Of a DNA stretch of 28,904 nucleotides, positions 7,644 to 14,413 are shown in pieces. Source of the stretch: an uncultured Collinsella sp. GTDB taxonomy: Bacteria; Actinomycetota; Coriobacteriia; Coriobacteriales; Coriobacteriaceae. The stretch lies in contig URZJ01000006.1 of assembly GCA_900552395.1 (NCBI GenBank), forward strand, positions 1 to 28,904. The letters are read 5' to 3'. Made by a program: the position numbers and the translations under genes. Every line of letters begins with the position of its first letter. Position 1 is the stretch's first letter. The notes under the pieces are model-generated. The model was not told the DNA's origin, ran no database searches, and saw nothing but the letters and a program-made list of their open reading frames with translations.

Positions 7644-7925
7644 CTAGACATCCGCCTCGTCATAGGTAATGGTGCATCCGCAGGTTGGGCATTGCTGAGG
7701 ATAGACCGGAAGACGTAGGCCCGTCCGAGCCCGCGGGTCGGCAGCGTGCTTGTCGCGGGTGTCGATGAAGCTGATGTCTAGGCATGGGAGGTCTGCACCG
7801 CAGCGGGAACAGGGCAAACAGATTTGGCTGCAACTAGCCTCGACGAGCGGAAACAAGCTCCGGTCCATTAACGCTCGCGGTAGGTTTCCGTACACGCCTC
7901 GCGCGATATCGCTTCGCCATCCCAT
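7644..7925 (-). CDS. Small zinc-ribbon-like protein
   Basis: A 93-residue protein with eight cysteines. C39-x2-C42-G and C79-x2-C82-G look like the two knuckles of a zinc ribbon, with additional cysteines at 32, 36, 48 and 84. There is no membrane segment or signal peptide. AAAGGGGAG five bases before the ATG at 7925 supports it as a real gene. It stands alone between the HNH endonuclease gene upstream and a repeat downstream. I do not recognise a named family. It may bind nucleic acid or be a metal-sensing accessory protein, but nothing in the sequence decides this. Confidence 0.65.
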   Translation of the reverse strand: MGWRSDIARGVYGNLPRALMDRSLFPLVEASCSQICLPCSRCGADLPCLDISFIDTRDKHAADPRARTGLRLPVYPQQCPTCGCTITYDEADV

Positions 7926-8043
7926 GGTCTCCCCTTTCCCGTTTTAACCGTTGAGGAGAGGATGGCAGGATCGTGCAGCTCTCGATGCGGCGCAGCGCGA
8001 TCCGATCAATCGACATGATTGGGTTGCGACGGGCCGCACCTAA

Positions 8044-9126
8044 CTAATACGGAGCAACGGCTTCCGCCCGACGTCGCGATTCCGAGAAATCGAACTCGGC
8101 TCGATGCGCCTCGAGGAATCGAGCGTTGGGTCGCAAGCGATGCTCGTCCGGCTCGCGCAGCACCGAGCCTGCAAACGTCGCATATTCCGTATGTCGCAGA
8201 AGGTACGACCCGCAAAGTTGATAGTCGCCGCGTACCAGCTCAAACGAAATCAGATGAGCGTCGAACAGCGAGTGCAGGTCGCGGCGCAGCAGGATACCGT
8301 TGCTGACAACCTGCGACTTGGGACCCGAGTAGTTCTCGATATGCGCAGCTTCGAGCGCTTCGTCGACATTGCAACCCGAGACGGCGCATCGACCGGTATA
8401 GGCCTCAAAGAGCTGCGTGCGGAAACGCTGCTGGCCGATTCGCTCGCGACGCAGCGCATAGCGAACCTTTTCATCGTCGCTCGCCGGAGCGCCGGAAAAC
8501 TCCGCCGCAATCGGAGCGTCCTTCATGTAGCTCATATCGGGGAAGAAACGCGCGTCGGGTCCACCCTTGTGAACGGGGCCATGCAGCACAAACCAGCTGT
8601 TCTCCGGCTCGTAACGCTCAACGAACGCTAGGCCCAGCACCTTGTAGCCAGCGCTCGTTGCAAAGAACACGCCAACGGGAACGCCGCACTCCATGCAGTT
8701 GATCATCTTTTGGTTGTAGTCCTGGTCGCGCCAGTTTTCGACCGAAGCACTTTGCGACGAGTACTTGAGCACCCAGGTGCCATCCTCAAGATAGAGCGGC
8801 GGAACATCGGGGTAGGCGCCGCGCTTTGAGTTGTGCACCGAAAGGGCGAAGGTCTTCTCACGCGGATGCTTAACGCGCCGGCGACCAGGCCAAAAGATGC
8901 CCGAGTCGCGCGACACCGGAAAGAGTTCGGAATCAATCGTCAGACGAAAGGGATATTGAGGGCTATCGGCATTGGTGCGATGCGGAAGCTTGTCCCACAA
9001 GCCGCCACGCTGCTCCTCGCGCAAGAACCACTCCCAAGCCTGGACATATTCGGACGGCACAAAGCTGCAAGCGCGGTCGAAACTCGGCCGAGCAATCAGC
9101 GGAACACTAGAAGCGATGCCGTCCAT
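8044..9126 (-). CDS. HNH endonuclease (McrA/COG3440-like)
   Basis: A 360-residue protein. ATG 9126 (MDGIASSVPL) is preferred because GGAGG lies seven bases upstream; the longer start at 9156 has none. The C-terminal HNH fold is clear: CAVSGC (247-252) forms the zinc knuckle pair, AAHIENYSG (260-268) carries the first histidine, and SNGILLRRDLHSLFDAHLISF (275-295) contains the Asn and second His. This block is the form found in modification-dependent restriction enzymes and COG3440-type nucleases. The N-terminal 240 residues are likely a recognition domain; the stretch around 160-182 (YKVLGLAFVE...WFVLHGPV) is reminiscent of SRA/PUA-like or YDG folds, which is tentative. No methylase lies next to it, which fits a stand-alone type IV restriction enzyme. 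Confidence 0.85.
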   Translation of the reverse strand: MDGIASSVPLIARPSFDRACSFVPSEYVQAWEWFLREEQRGGLWDKLPHRTNADSPQYPFRLTIDSELFPVSRDSGIFWPGRRRVKHPREKTFALSVHNSKRGAYPDVPPLYLEDGTWVLKYSSQSASVENWRDQDYNQKMINCMECGVPVGVFFATSAGYKVLGLAFVERYEPENSWFVLHGPVHKGGPDARFFPDMSYMKDAPIAAEFSGAPASDDEKVRYALRRERIGQQRFRTQLFEAYTGRCAVSGCNVDEALEAAHIENYSGPKSQVVSNGILLRRDLHSLFDAHLISFELVRGDYQLCGSYLLRHTEYATFAGSVLREPDEHRLRPNARFLEAHRAEFDFSESRRRAEAVAPY

Positions 9127-9213
9127 AAGGAACCTCCAGGAAGAACAGTTCCTCACATTATCGCCGACCCCGAGCGATATGCGACAAAGTGCTTCCAGCG
9201 GACAGCCACAAAA

Positions 9214-9245
9214 AAAGGGGCCGCTTCAATCGAAGCGGCCCCTTT
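9214..9245 (-). terminator. Terminator of the 9271-10215 gene
   Basis: On the minus strand an 11-base-pair GC-rich stem (GGGGCCGCTTC with GAAGCGGCCCC, loop of 4) is followed by seven T residues, 26 bases beyond the stop of the SipW-class gene. Confidence 0.9.
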
Positions 9246-9270
9246 AGGCAGTTTAATTGTTGTCTTGCCT

Positions 9271-10215
9271 CTACTTAGAGTCAGGCACGATGCCGACCAG
9301 GCTAACCGTTACATCGAAGGTCGGACTTCCTTCACCAACATCGAGGCCGGACATGTTCTGACAATCGCTGTCAGTGCCTTCCATCCAAATGACAACCTTG
9401 AAGTTTGTCCCGCTGTAACCAACATGAGCGAGCATCTGAGCGTCGCCCGTCGGCTTTACGTAGGAGTCACCGCTTCCAGTTGCTCCCCAGTTTTTACTGT
9501 TCTGGTCAATCATATTGCCACCGCACACATGGGCATAGGACGGCGCCATGGTCACCGAGAGGCTGTCGGGATTCACGCAACTCCAGCCTTCGGTAGCAGA
9601 AACATCGTTTCCCTTGCCTGTCGGAAGGACCGGAGCATAAACAACCTTGAGCTCGTCATTAATCAGCAGACCAACACGAAGGCTGCCTTTGATTTTGTCA
9701 AACCAATCTTTCGAAGCGCCTTCCGACGCAGTCACAACAACGGGACCGTTCGAGCTGCTGTTGTCGAGATAGACGTCAGCCTCGCCAGTCTGGTTAATCG
9801 TGTAGAGCGTATATTCCGCCATCGTATAGGCGTAATAAGTCTCGGTATCTCCCTTGAGCGTATAGGAACCCTCAAGCTGCTTAGAAATCGTTGCCTTCTG
9901 GTAACCACTCACATCTGTACCATTCCATGATTTTGGTACAAACCAGCTATGGGCATCGTCCGTGGAAGACGGACTGATCTCATGGCCAGTGCTTGCGGCG
10001 GTCGTCTGATGATCGCTACCGTCATGAATGGCATTTGGGCCGGACGCAATTTGGAGGACCATGCCGTTTGCCTGGGCGCTAACGGTACTGGTGGTGCCGT
10101 CAACCTTTGTGTTTGAAACGAACCAGGCATACGTTGCAGAGCCAAGCGCAACCGCTGCCATAACGACTGACAAGGCTGCGATCGCAAGCTGCTTTTTCAT
10201 CTGCTTAACGCTCAA
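9271..10215 (-). CDS. SipW-class secreted surface protein (second locus, distal)
   Basis: A 314-residue predicted secreted protein. I read a TTG start at 10215 because AGGAGG lies about eight bases before it, whereas the first ATG (10200) would be too far away. The membrane segment is about 10-27, then ATYAWFVSN (27-35). The mature domain has EISPSSTDDAHSWF and GSLRVGLLI, matching conserved positions in the first operon. The C-terminal signature is VVIWMEGTDSDCQN (274-287). Codon usage is noticeably less GC-rich than the 1-4708 paralogues. It is preceded by a terminator-like hairpin after the 10286 gene, so expression may depend on read-through. It is likely a fibre or matrix subunit. Confidence 0.87.
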   Translation of the reverse strand: MSVKQMKKQLAIAALSVVMAAVALGSATYAWFVSNTKVDGTTSTVSAQANGMVLQIASGPNAIHDGSDHQTTAASTGHEISPSSTDDAHSWFVPKSWNGTDVSGYQKATISKQLEGSYTLKGDTETYYAYTMAEYTLYTINQTGEADVYLDNSSSNGPVVVTASEGASKDWFDKIKGSLRVGLLINDELKVVYAPVLPTGKGNDVSATEGWSCVNPDSLSVTMAPSYAHVCGGNMIDQNSKNWGATGSGDSYVKPTGDAQMLAHVGYSGTNFKVVIWMEGTDSDCQNMSGLDVGEGSPTFDVTVSLVGIVPDSK

Positions 10216-10228
10216 CGGAAATCCTCCT

Positions 10229-10263
10229 CTCTAAAGAAAAAGGCGGGGGACACCTCTCCCCCG
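10229..10263 (-). terminator. Hairpin terminator or attenuator between two SipW-class genes
   Basis: On the minus strand AAGGCGGGGGA pairs with TCCCCCGCCTT and is followed by a short T run. It lies after the 10286-11062 gene and before the start of the 9271-10215 gene. It could terminate the first message and reduce expression of the second. Confidence 0.8.
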
Positions 10264-10285
10264 CCTTGTTTAGCTGCTTATCCCG

Positions 10286-11062
10286 CTAGTTCTTATCGGT
10301 CTGAGTAGAGGTAGCAGTGAAGACAACGTTAATGCGCTTGGAAGCCGTCTTCAGATTCTCAAGATTGTTCGTAAAGACCTGAGCATCGTCACCATCGTAG
10401 AAGACATACATTTCAACGGTTGTCTCATCCTCGCCAATCTTATCGGCAAGCTTATGCGTGGTGTCAGAAGAGGAGACAATGCCGTCCTTATTGCAAAGCA
10501 CCCAGTTCGTCCCGCTCATGACCAGCACGCGAAGCGCAGAATCAAATTTATCATTATCGCCTGTGGCACCCGTAATTTTGGCCGAATCAACTACAAGATT
10601 GGTGAGCTCAGCGCCCTTTGAGCCAACATAAAAGGTGTTCTTTACGGCATACTTTCCAGTAACCGCGGCGGCAGGCGTGCCGGCAGCGTCGGCGCCCTGA
10701 GCAGGAACAAGCTTGACGGTATTGTCGACCTTCAAGCCATCAGTCGCACTGGTACCGAATGCCGTATAGAAGTTAGCCAGCGTATCGTACGGAGTCGTGT
10801 CGGCGCCATTTGCCCAATGAGCCGGATAAAGCGGCGTGTTCGCAACAGAAGAATCATCCGTGCGAAGATCCTTAGACGGTTCATTCTCATCACGAATATA
10901 CATGAACGCAGAGTTCGACTGAGCAGAAATCTTACTGGTCGTTGCGTCGACCTTGTTGTTGCTCACAAACCATGCGAACGTGGCAGAGCCCAGTGCTACG
11001 GCTGCTACCAGCACCATGGCGATGGCGGCGCCCATCTGCTTCTTTAATGCCTTGGTATCCAT
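10286..11062 (-). CDS. SipW-class secreted surface protein (second locus, proximal)
   Basis: A 258-residue predicted secreted protein. ATG 11062 (MDTKALKKQM) is chosen because AAAGGGG lies upstream and the next residues form a compact basic-plus-hydrophobic signal; the longer frame adds 98 unconvincing residues. The membrane segment is about 10-27, then ATFAWFVSN (27-35), nearly identical to its downstream neighbour. The LRVL segment at about 180 corresponds to LRVGL in paralogues. The C-terminal signature is more divergent: YVFYDGDDAQVFTNN, about 219-233, without cysteine. It is the most lysine/threonine-rich of the set. It is probably a major or minor subunit of the same surface assembly as the 1-4708 proteins. 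Confidence 0.87.
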   Translation of the reverse strand: MDTKALKKQMGAAIAMVLVAAVALGSATFAWFVSNNKVDATTSKISAQSNSAFMYIRDENEPSKDLRTDDSSVANTPLYPAHWANGADTTPYDTLANFYTAFGTSATDGLKVDNTVKLVPAQGADAAGTPAAAVTGKYAVKNTFYVGSKGAELTNLVVDSAKITGATGDNDKFDSALRVLVMSGTNWVLCNKDGIVSSSDTTHKLADKIGEDETTVEMYVFYDGDDAQVFTNNLENLKTASKRINVVFTATSTQTDKN

Positions 11063-11461
11063 ACGGACCCCTTTCTTTCCCCATTCATCCCAGATGACCC
11101 TCGAGAAGCCCGGAAGGGGAGCCCGCGCTTTCGTGTTGGATGTTGCTTGCCCATCCTTTAGACATGGAATTGAGAATACCATAATTCTTACGATTTCCTT
11201 ATGAGTTTTCGGCAGCCTACATTCCGGCAGATTCATAGGTCTACCTCTGGTTATATGCGGTGCTACATGAACATCGTTTACCTTATTTGATCTCTCTCCC
11301 GCGCAGTCATAAGCCCCTCTTAAGCCTTGCGACCGCAGCGCCATGCCAACGCACACATTCGCCCTCCGCCGAGCTTCGCCCTAGCCCTTCCCCACCCGCT
11401 ATACTGATGTAGCACGTGTAATTTCTGCCTGCTTATGCGGGCTATTTGCCGGGAGGACTCT
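11063..11461. other. Divergent intergenic region
   Basis: This 399-base stretch separates the SipW-class gene from the plus-strand hypothetical gene. On the minus strand an extended -10 box, TGGTATTCT (11173-11181), would give a leader of about 105 bases. On the plus strand TATACT (11400-11405) is a possible -10 for the gene at 11462. It is markedly more AT-rich around 11165-11300. No gene, repeat family member or RNA was recognised. Confidence 0.45.
11173..11181 (-). promoter_or_regulatory. Candidate extended -10 promoter for the 10286-11062 gene
   Basis: Minus-strand TGGTATTCT fits the TGn-(-10) extended form. No good -35 box is present at the expected spacing, which such promoters can tolerate. 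The predicted leader is about 105 bases. Confidence 0.4.
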
Positions 11462-11974
11462 ATGGCTGCCGCCAATCAACCCAAGGGAAGCGTTTCTACC
11501 GGATCGATCAAGCCGGTGACGCGCAAAGCCGTTCGTTGTCAGCGCGAAGTTGCCTGGCTGGTCACGCAAGCGGCCGGTAAGCTCGTCGCCACCACCGACG
11601 ACGTCAACGCGCCCACACCCAGCTTTGTGCTGGCGGCGGCGTTGTCATATGCCCGTGAGCAGGAGCAGACCGCCCGGGACCGTGGCGCCGCGATCGACTA
11701 CAAGGCCGTCATGGGCTCCGACCTCGCGAGCTTTTGTGCGGCCGCGGGGCTGCCCGCAGCGCCCAACGCGCTTTCGGACGCGGGCTACATGTTCACGCTC
11801 TCGGGCGCGGATCTGATCCGCGACATCTATGCCTACTGCGGCGACCTGGGCGAGCGCATGAGAGATCCGGTGCAGGTCAAACCGGGCTACGCGATCAAGC
11901 TCGCGTTGCGGTTGTTCTTGCTGGACGACGCCGCTGGCAACGGCGCTACCTCCGCCGACAACGCCTCCGCATAA
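11462..11974 (+). CDS. Hypothetical helical protein
   Basis: A 170-residue soluble protein, Ala-rich and predicted mostly helical, with no membrane segment or signal peptide. ATG 11462 is preceded by GGGAGGA at the right spacing. There is a Ser/Lys-rich N-terminus (about 1-25), a helical core (30-150) with two cysteine positions (about 88 and 117), and an Ala/Asn-rich tail. I do not recognise a family. It is transcribed opposite to its neighbours and ends in a terminator shared with the convergent 12023 gene. Nothing links it directly to the flanking surface-protein genes apart from position. Confidence 0.75.
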   Translation: MAAANQPKGSVSTGSIKPVTRKAVRCQREVAWLVTQAAGKLVATTDDVNAPTPSFVLAAALSYAREQEQTARDRGAAIDYKAVMGSDLASFCAAAGLPAAPNALSDAGYMFTLSGADLIRDIYAYCGDLGERMRDPVQVKPGYAIKLALRLFLLDDAAGNGATSADNASA

Positions 11975-11978
11975 CAAA

Positions 11979-12016
11979 AGCGCCGGGTCGGGAAATCACT
12001 CCCGGCCCGGCGCTTC
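11979..12016. terminator. Bidirectional terminator
   Basis: AAGCGCCGGGTCGGG pairs with CCCGGCCCGGCGCTT around a short loop (one G-T wobble or mismatch). It sits four bases after the plus-strand stop at 11974 and seven bases beyond the minus-strand stop at 12023. On the minus strand it is followed by TTTTG, on the plus strand by TCTTCGTT. Confidence 0.85.
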
Positions 12017-12022
12017 TTCGTT

Positions 12023-13192
12023 CTACTTGTCCCCGTCCCCCGCGGGCGAGTTCTTTTGGTTGCGACGGTTACTCCAGGTCACGTTGTGTTCCTTGTAGTA
12101 ATCGGGCGCCTCGTTGCCGCTCGCGCTAATGGGGTCGTTGCCGGTCAGGGTGTCGGCAATATCCTGCACGAATTTAATGAACAGGCTCGAGTCGTCGGTC
12201 TCGGACGAATCAAAGTCAAAGCCAAACTCCACCGCACCGCCGATGATCTTGTCCACGCACTCCGGGTCGTCGCCGTCCAGCCAAATGACCACGGTGTACT
12301 TGTCCACATCGCCCACGCGAAAGTTCTTGTGGCTAATGGTCGTCACCACGTCCTTGGACGCAAACGGCTCGGTGTTGGGCTCGGGGCTGCCGTCGGCCGT
12401 TGCCGCCGCATAGGTGGTGGGCTCGCCGTTGCGGTACACCCGCACGCGCGCCGCCTTCTCCACGCCCTTGCTGGCGCTGACCACCTTGAGCTTGGCGCTG
12501 TAGCCCAGATCGGTCTTGCCGGCGTTGCGGATATAGAAGGTGTACGCCACATAGTTCTTGCCGTTGTGGCTGCCGTCGATGTTATCCAGGTTGTCGGGCA
12601 GGTCGTCGGCAGCGATATTGGTGCCGTTGTCCACGGCGTCGGCCGCCAGGCGCGCGGTGGCGTTGTTAAAGTCGCCATTGTCGGCAATGGCCACGCCGCG
12701 GCGGAACAGCTCCAGGCGGTTGAGGTTGATGGTGAAGTTACCCATGTTTTCCTGCATAAACGACAGGGCAAACAGCACGCCAAAGGCAAGCGCCAGCACC
12801 ACGAGGGCTTTTTGTAGCTTGTCCATGCGCAGCAGCGCCGTGCCGATGCGCTCCATGCGGCGCTTGGGCATGTACATGGACACGACCGCGTCGGGGTCGA
12901 TGTCGTCGAGGTCCTGGTCGGCCAGCGCCTGCTCCAGCTCCTCGATGCGCACCACGCCGCGCAAGTCGCGCTTGGGCTTGCGCTTGGGTTTGGGTTTGGG
13001 CTTGGACTTGGGCTTGCCGAAGCGCTTGCGGGAGGCGGGGGGCTGGTCGGGCGCGGAGTCCTCGCCGGGCGCGTCCTCGGCGTTAGCGCCGGGAGCGTCC
13101 TGTAGCGCGTCCTCGGCTTGGTCCTCGGTCAAACCCTCGGCCAAATCCTCGGCAGCTTGATCTTTGTTGTCGTTACGCTTGAACAGAGCCAT
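12023..13192 (-). CDS. Membrane-anchored relative of the SipW-class proteins
   Basis: A 389-residue single-pass membrane protein. Residues 1-55 are very acidic, 56-75 form a Lys-Pro repeat linker (KPKSKPKPKPKRKPKR), and 76-125 are mixed charge; all of this should be cytoplasmic. The membrane helix is about 128-146. Outside, residues 150-389 include the window signature VVIWLDGDDPECVDK (301-315), tying it to the six secreted proteins. It lacks the AWF cleavage box, so it should stay in the membrane. It begins five bases after the PilZ gene, forming a two-gene operon. This invites a model in which the cytoplasmic tail contacts PilZ and the exterior anchors or nucleates the secreted subunits. 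That model is inference. Confidence 0.84.
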   Translation of the reverse strand: MALFKRNDNKDQAAEDLAEGLTEDQAEDALQDAPGANAEDAPGEDSAPDQPPASRKRFGKPKSKPKPKPKRKPKRDLRGVVRIEELEQALADQDLDDIDPDAVVSMYMPKRRMERIGTALLRMDKLQKALVVLALAFGVLFALSFMQENMGNFTINLNRLELFRRGVAIADNGDFNNATARLAADAVDNGTNIAADDLPDNLDNIDGSHNGKNYVAYTFYIRNAGKTDLGYSAKLKVVSASKGVEKAARVRVYRNGEPTTYAAATADGSPEPNTEPFASKDVVTTISHKNFRVGDVDKYTVVIWLDGDDPECVDKIIGGAVEFGFDFDSSETDDSSLFIKFVQDIADTLTGNDPISASGNEAPDYYKEHNVTWSNRRNQKNSPAGDGDK

Positions 13193-13197
13193 GGCGA

Positions 13198-13863
13198 TCA
13201 GATCTTATATTTCGTGCGAATGTAGCCGACGTATTCTTTGACGAGCTCGCGCTCCATGTCGTCGGCGTAGCGGAACTGCAGGCCGCAGACGTTGCGGTAC
13301 AGGCTGCCCTTGGGCGCGCGGCGCACCCAGCACACGATGCCCAGCTGCTCGGGCAGCTCGTGGCGCTCGCCCTGCAGGCGGATCGTGGGCATTTGCACGG
13401 CCAGGGCCTCGCCCACGTCGGGATAATCGTTGAGGTAGACGGCCAGGCCGCCGGCCGAGACGTCGATGGTCATGGCGTCCTCGGGCTCGGAGGCGGCCGC
13501 GTTGTCGCGCTGGTAGGTAAGGCGCATGGCGACCTTAAAACGCTCGTCGCGGCGCTTGACAAAGGTGCGCTGCTCGGCGACTTTGCGCATTTTCCAGTAG
13601 GTGCGGATGCCTTTTTTCTCGACTGCCTCGGGATAGCCGGCGAGCACGAACGTCTCCTCGCCCACTTTGTATTGCAGCAGCAGCTTTTGGTTTTCGTCCA
13701 TGATGAGCGGCTTGCCGGCGAGCATGGGCGCGCTCATAAGGAAGTACGCGTCGTCCAGGTTCTCTTTGTACGTGGCGAGCATGTTGAAGTCGGTTTTTTG
13801 GCCCATGGGCACGTCGAATGCCACCTGAAGCTTGGTCCCCGGCGTTATCTGTTGCTCTGCCAT
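13198..13863 (-). CDS. PilZ-domain (c-di-GMP receptor) protein
   Basis: A 221-residue cytoplasmic protein. ATG 13863 is used because GGGGGAGA lies just upstream. The N-terminal half (about 8-98) looks like a YcgR/flagellar-brake-type beta domain. The PilZ domain starts at about 100 with the arginine motif R104-R-D-E-R108 (RxxxR) and continues to DVSAGG (D134, S136, G139), which is the D/N-x-S-x-x-G box; together these bind cyclic di-GMP in the family. It is the first gene of an operon with the membrane-anchored surface-type protein. No flagellar genes are in the window, so a role in regulating the surface assembly is more likely than motility here. Confidence 0.93.
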   Translation of the reverse strand: MAEQQITPGTKLQVAFDVPMGQKTDFNMLATYKENLDDAYFLMSAPMLAGKPLIMDENQKLLLQYKVGEETFVLAGYPEAVEKKGIRTYWKMRKVAEQRTFVKRRDERFKVAMRLTYQRDNAAASEPEDAMTIDVSAGGLAVYLNDYPDVGEALAVQMPTIRLQGERHELPEQLGIVCWVRRAPKGSLYRNVCGLQFRYADDMERELVKEYVGYIRTKYKI

Positions 13864-13921
13864 GTTGTCTCCCCCAGTCGCGGGCGCCGATATCATCGTC
13901 GTGCGCGATGCACATTGGGCT

Positions 13922-13949
13922 ATTGTACCTGCTTTGCCGCAGGTTTCGA
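13922..13949 (-). promoter_or_regulatory. Promoter of the PilZ operon with dyad in spacer
   Basis: On the minus strand, TCGAAA (-35; 13944-13949) and TACAAT (-10; 13922-13927) are 16 bases apart. The spacer is filled by a dyad, CCTGC at 13928-13932 and GCAGG at 13939-13943. This placement would let a bound regulator block RNA polymerase. Confidence 0.6.
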
Positions 13950-14050
13950 TGTGCAGCGCGTGAAATGGCGGGATGCAGGGCGCGGGTGAACGCGCAGCTG
14001 CTCCGCGCGCGGCATTAATCTGACAGCGATGCATGCCCCCGACAGTCCGT

Positions 14051-14116
14051 CTGTCTATCTCTCAGCCATCTCTCATTTATCTCTCAGCTTAGAGATGAGT
14101 GAGAGATGAGAGACAA
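14051..14116. repeat. TCTCTC dyad element 1
   Basis: The left arm CATCTCTCATTTATCTCT and right arm AGAGATGAGTGAGAGATG pair at 16 of 18 positions around a six-base loop. The outer part repeats the TCTCTC/GAGAGA theme. It can form a strong hairpin on either strand. Confidence 0.7.
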
Positions 14117-14210
14117 AAATGCCGTTATCGGTTCAAGCAAATCACGTTCGCGCAGGTAAACTCATGTATACGGGAACTTTGACTCGATCCCTAGCCACCT
14201 TGCAGCATTG

Positions 14211-14281
14211 TTATCTCTCATATTTATCTCTCGTCTTTAATCTATCTCTCGTGTTAGTGACGAATGAGAGACGAGAGATGC
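14211..14281. repeat. TCTCTC dyad element 2
   Basis: Three TATCTCTC copies on the left face GAGAGACGAGAGAT on the right, so ATCTCTCGT and ACGAGAGAT can pair. It is followed 11 bases later by a GAGCGTGGA unit. Element 3, near 19360, shows the same order. Confidence 0.65.
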
Positions 14282-14291
14282 GTGAGTGATG

Positions 14292-14325
14292 CATGAGCGT
14301 GGATTATTGGACGGTCGGAAAATCC
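14292..14325 (+). repeat. GAGCGTGGA-family unit
   Basis: The single forward unit ATGAGCGTGGATTATTGGAC is followed by GGTCGGAAAATCC. It matches the units at 7538 and 19424. Confidence 0.65.
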
Positions 14326-14331
14326 CTCAAA

Positions 14332-14370
14332 CAAAAAACGGGGTCGGCCTTACGCCGAGCCCCGTTTTCA
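14332..14370 (-). terminator. Terminator of the PTS operon
   Basis: On the minus strand AAAACGGGGCTCGGC pairs with GCCGACCCCGTTTT (one mismatch) and is followed by a run of T residues. It lies 43 bases beyond the EIID stop. Confidence 0.88.
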
Positions 14371-14413
14371 AACGGTCAGTTAGTTATCCAACGCGCGAGC
14401 ATAGCAGTCAACA

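Larger units (their letters stand above)
13950..14331. other. Gene-free stretch with repeats
   Basis: Between the PilZ promoter and the PTS terminator I see no gene. The stretch holds two TCTCTC dyad elements and one GAGCGTGGA unit, listed separately, and about 95 bases of unremarkable sequence between the dyads. Confidence 0.6.

Noticed and set aside
12960..13025. Short direct repeats of Lys-Pro codons as a DNA repeat element
   Set aside because: They are in frame and encode the KPKPKPK linker of the anchored protein, so they are part of a coding sequence.
14051..14281. TCTCTC repeats as a possible CRISPR array
   Set aside because: Copies are short, inverted as well as direct, and unequal in spacing; there are no uniform spacers or cas genes.
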